Source: JAIRNF01 sp031551125
GTDB taxonomy: Bacteria > Bacteroidota > Bacteroidia > Bacteroidales > UBA932
Assembly: GCA_031551125.1 (NCBI GenBank)
Contig: JAVBOB010000004.1
Location: 124,001-188,000, forward strand
Reading direction: 5' to 3'
DNA: 64,000 nucleotides
Both the position numbers and the translations under genes were made by a program. Numbering within the stretch: the stretch's first letter is position 1; every line of letters begins with the position of its first letter. The notes under the pieces are model-generated. The model did not search any database, was not told where the DNA came from, and saw only the letters and a list, made by a program, of their open reading frames with translations. This document shows positions 61,501 to 64,000 of the stretch, piece after piece.

Positions 61501-64000
61501 TTAGAAGGTTAGATTAACACCAAATGATATACCTGCTGTAGAAGGAACGCCACAGTAGTCAATACCCACAGAACCGGAGCCGCCAGTACCCGAGCCGGCA
61601 GAAGCTGTTTCGGGATCCGGACCATCATAGTTGGTTAGTAGCCATAAGTTAGTCCCGGTAACCGTTGCGGTTAAGCCTTTTATAATATTTTGACCTTTTA
61701 TAAGATTCTTAAAGTCGTACGATAAAGAGATAGAACGGAGCCTTAGCCAGTTGGTATCGGTCATAAAGTTGTAGGCATTGCTAGAGTAGTTTGTCCAATA
61801 CTGCTGAATCATGTAGCTACCCGATCTGCTAGCACCGTTAACATTGTATGTTTTACCGGCCTCATAAGTAGTGGTCTTATCTTCCCATACAGGGTTAGCA
61901 CTTGTACCTGTATTTACTACACTCGTAAAAGTTACAGAGTTACGGTCAGTTGCCGTACGAGGAGCCATACCATTTCTAGTTAAATAGTAATCAGTACCGT
62001 TGTATATCATACCGCCAAACCGAATGTCAAAAAGAAATGACAAGTTAAAGTTTTTATAGGTAAGGCTATTATTAAAGCCACCTATCATATCAGGCTCACG
62101 GTTTCCTACTACTGTGCTGTTAGCTGTAGTAACTTTGTATAAACCTGTAGTTTGATCAAATTGATAACGACCGCCAGCGATCTCCTTACCATCAGCACCA
62201 GTTTCTCTATTCCACACGTCGCCAATCAGACCGAGGAAATAGCCTCCATTGGGTATTGAACCGGCACGTATGCCACCCATTTGGGCATCAGTTACGTAGA
62301 AAATATCAACACCGGCAACAAACTTACCCAAACGGTTGCGATTGCCTGAAAGGTTCAGAGTTGCTTCCCACGTAAAATCTTTGGTAACAATGGGCTTACC
62401 GGTGATCATAAGCTCCATACCCTTGTTGGTAACCGATCCGCCGTTCTGCGTTATGAATATGAATCCTGTAGACTGTGCTAAACGCGGAGCACATATCTGG
62501 TCTTCGGTTTTGCTGTTATAGTAAGTATAATCTAAACCTAAACGACCATTGAGGAATTTAAGTTCAACGCCAAACTCATAGGCTTTCTGTTGTTCGGGCT
62601 TCAAAGGCTTAGCCACACTACCAGCTGTCCAATCATCGCCGGTACCCAGCTTACCGCCATTCAATGTAGCAATAGCTCTACTATATACTTCTAGAGCGTA
62701 GGGATCTGCATCTTTACCCACCTGGGCCCAAGAGGCGCGAATTTTACCAAAGTTCAATATACTATTCTTTGGAAGCAGCTCGGTAAATACGAAGCTACCC
62801 GATACTGAAGGGTAAAAATATGAACGGTTGTCTACCGGTAATGTTGACGACCAATCGTTACGTCCGGTTACCGTTAAGTAGGCAATATTTTTGTATGCTG
62901 CGCGAAACTCACCATACATACCTGCCATACGCTTTTGCGTTGTTCTATCAGTAAATTGTTTATTGTTTTGTGCAATACTGGCAAAACTGATAATATCTTG
63001 AATAAACGTATAGCCCCACATAGAGTTGTTTGTGCGCTTGGTTGCTTCAGTTGTAAAACCTAGTAGCAAGCCAAAATCAAAGTCGCCAAGCTGCTTATGA
63101 AAGTTACTCATTACGTTGGTTGTAACATATTGGTAGCTGCTAATACCTTTAGAAAGAGAACCCTTTTGGTACATTTCCTTAACAGCAGCCTGAGGAGCAA
63201 TGTAAGTATAAGGCTTTGTTGTATATTCATCAATACCGGCACGGGCTGTTACGTCCCACCAATCGGCTATTTTTACGCTGGCGTTAAGCGCTCCGGTAAA
63301 ACGGCTTGTAGCATCGGTAAGCTCATTTTTGTTAATAATCCAATATGGGTTTTCGGTATCAGACGCCAACTCCTGTCTACCTTCAAACATGCGATACTTA
63401 GTTCCATCGTCATTCAGATAGTGAGTCATATCATCGCTTCGCGGCCATAGGTATCCTGCCACCATAGCGCCGGTTCCGCCGTAGTTATACAAACCAGCCG
63501 AGGTTAGCGTTTTTGTGGTGTTGGCTTGTGAGTATGTAGCATTGGCGCCAAGCGTTAAGATACCATACTTTTGCTCACCATTAAAACGGAAGGTTGTTCT
63601 ATCATACTTGTTAGTAGAAATAACGCTGGTTTGGTTAAAGTTAGAAGCTGACAGGAAGAAGCTGTTGTTTTTACCTCCTCCTGATATGCTCACGCTATTA
63701 TCGAAAATATTACTGCCTTGAAATAATCCACCAATGTTATCGTATACCTCTCCTGATATTGGAGTATTGTTCCACGAACTCATGGTTAAATCAGTAAAAG
63801 TCCCAGCTGCGTTGTAGCTACCTCTTCCATAAGTTGATTGCTGTTCTTGAGTACCTTTTATCCATGAGTAAGTATACTTACTACTAAAGTTTACTCTCGC
63901 AGCACCTTCAGCTCCCTTCTTAGTGGTAATAATAACAACCCCATCGGCAGCACGCGAACCGTACAAAGCAGCAGCAGCGGCGCCTTTCAAAACCGACATG
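61501..64000 (-). CDS. SusC/RagA-type TonB-dependent transporter (N-terminus outside window)
   Basis: 832 residues are visible from the internal Met at 63999; the gene continues past the right edge. The visible part opens with the end of the plug domain, VLKGAAAAALYGSRAADGVV, the signature of the SusC family. About 180-230 residues (signal, regulatory domain and first half of plug) should be missing. The barrel runs to the end, finishing with SFGVNLTF, which has the terminal Phe expected. It imports substrate delivered by the SusD partner encoded directly behind it. Confidence 0.95.
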   Translation of the reverse strand, partial: MSVLKGAAAAALYGSRAADGVVIITTKKGAEGAARVNFSSKYTYSWIKGTQEQQSTYGRGSYNAAGTFTDLTMSSWNNTPISGEVYDNIGGLFQGSNIFDNSVSISGGGKNNSFFLSASNFNQTSVISTNKYDRTTFRFNGEQKYGILTLGANATYSQANTTKTLTSAGLYNYGGTGAMVAGYLWPRSDDMTHYLNDDGTKYRMFEGRQELASDTENPYWIINKNELTDATSRFTGALNASVKIADWWDVTARAGIDEYTTKPYTYIAPQAAVKEMYQKGSLSKGISSYQYVTTNVMSNFHKQLGDFDFGLLLGFTTEATKRTNNSMWGYTFIQDIISFASIAQNNKQFTDRTTQKRMAGMYGEFRAAYKNIAYLTVTGRNDWSSTLPVDNRSYFYPSVSGSFVFTELLPKNSILNFGKIRASWAQVGKDADPYALEVYSRAIATLNGGKLGTGDDWTAGSVAKPLKPEQQKAYEFGVELKFLNGRLGLDYTYYNSKTEDQICAPRLAQSTGFIFITQNGGSVTNKGMELMITGKPIVTKDFTWEATLNLSGNRNRLGKFVAGVDIFYVTDAQMGGIRAGSIPNGGYFLGLIGDVWNRETGADGKEIAGGRYQFDQTTGLYKVTTANSTVVGNREPDMIGGFNNSLTYKNFNLSFLFDIRFGGMIYNGTDYYLTRNGMAPRTATDRNSVTFTSVVNTGTSANPVWEDKTTTYEAGKTYNVNGASRSGSYMIQQYWTNYSSNAYNFMTDTNWLRLRSISLSYDFKNLIKGQNIIKGLTATVTGTNLWLLTNYDGPDPETASAGSGTGGSGSVGIDYCGVPSTAGISFGVNLTF

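Overview
The window comes from a member of the Bacteroidota. Supporting signs are a SusC/SusD pair, an HmuY-type lipoprotein beside a TonB-dependent receptor, a C-terminal type IX secretion (CHU_C-type) sorting domain, a complete moxR-bat 'aerotolerance' operon, and promoters of the Bacteroidota type (TTG about 20 bp before TAnnTTTG). The gyrA/clpC neighbourhood and tryptophanase lean towards Bacteroidales, but the order is inference. No rRNA or tRNA gene was seen.

Layout. 1-2040 is accessory DNA. It holds three minus-strand genes, the last of which is a rolling-circle (HUH) replication initiator that runs off the left edge and is unusually dense in perfect hairpins. 2223-15000 is core-like: a TPR protein behind gyrA, then clpC, a ZIP metal transporter, an OprB-like porin, a PBP4-type carboxypeptidase and a serine hydrolase. 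15000-17000 is an AT-rich accessory pocket with a trypsin-like protease, a truncated membrane-protein gene and a cluster of three-base-loop hairpins. 17000-28000 holds transport and cell-wall genes, kdsA, an S23-type four-helix protein and rarA. 28000-34000 is a heme-uptake-like cluster (TonB receptor, HmuY-like lipoprotein) followed by a separately promoted type IX cargo protein. 34600-36900 has tnaA and a YXWGXW-type protein.

37317-45695 is one long minus-strand operon: MoxR ATPase, DUF58 protein, membrane protein, BatA, BatB, BatC, BatD, BatE. 46268-51757 is a complete RND efflux operon (adaptor, permease, TolC-like channel) running into folC. 53400-59400 mixes secreted or periplasmic proteins with a 3'-5' exonuclease, an rRNA methyltransferase and a free-methionine-sulfoxide reductase. 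The right edge is a SusD gene and an incomplete SusC gene.

The least explained signal lies between genes. Several families of quasi-palindromic repeats recur: a composite of a C/G hairpin plus CACATAGG units, CAAAGAACAAGGA units, GAATTA units, CACCATTAACC units and three-base-loop hairpins. Two regions, 55292-55630 and 58135-58322, look like structured elements. The second holds two diverged inverted copies of a hairpin-AAATRTGCATAA-hairpin module whose stems differ in sequence yet still pair.
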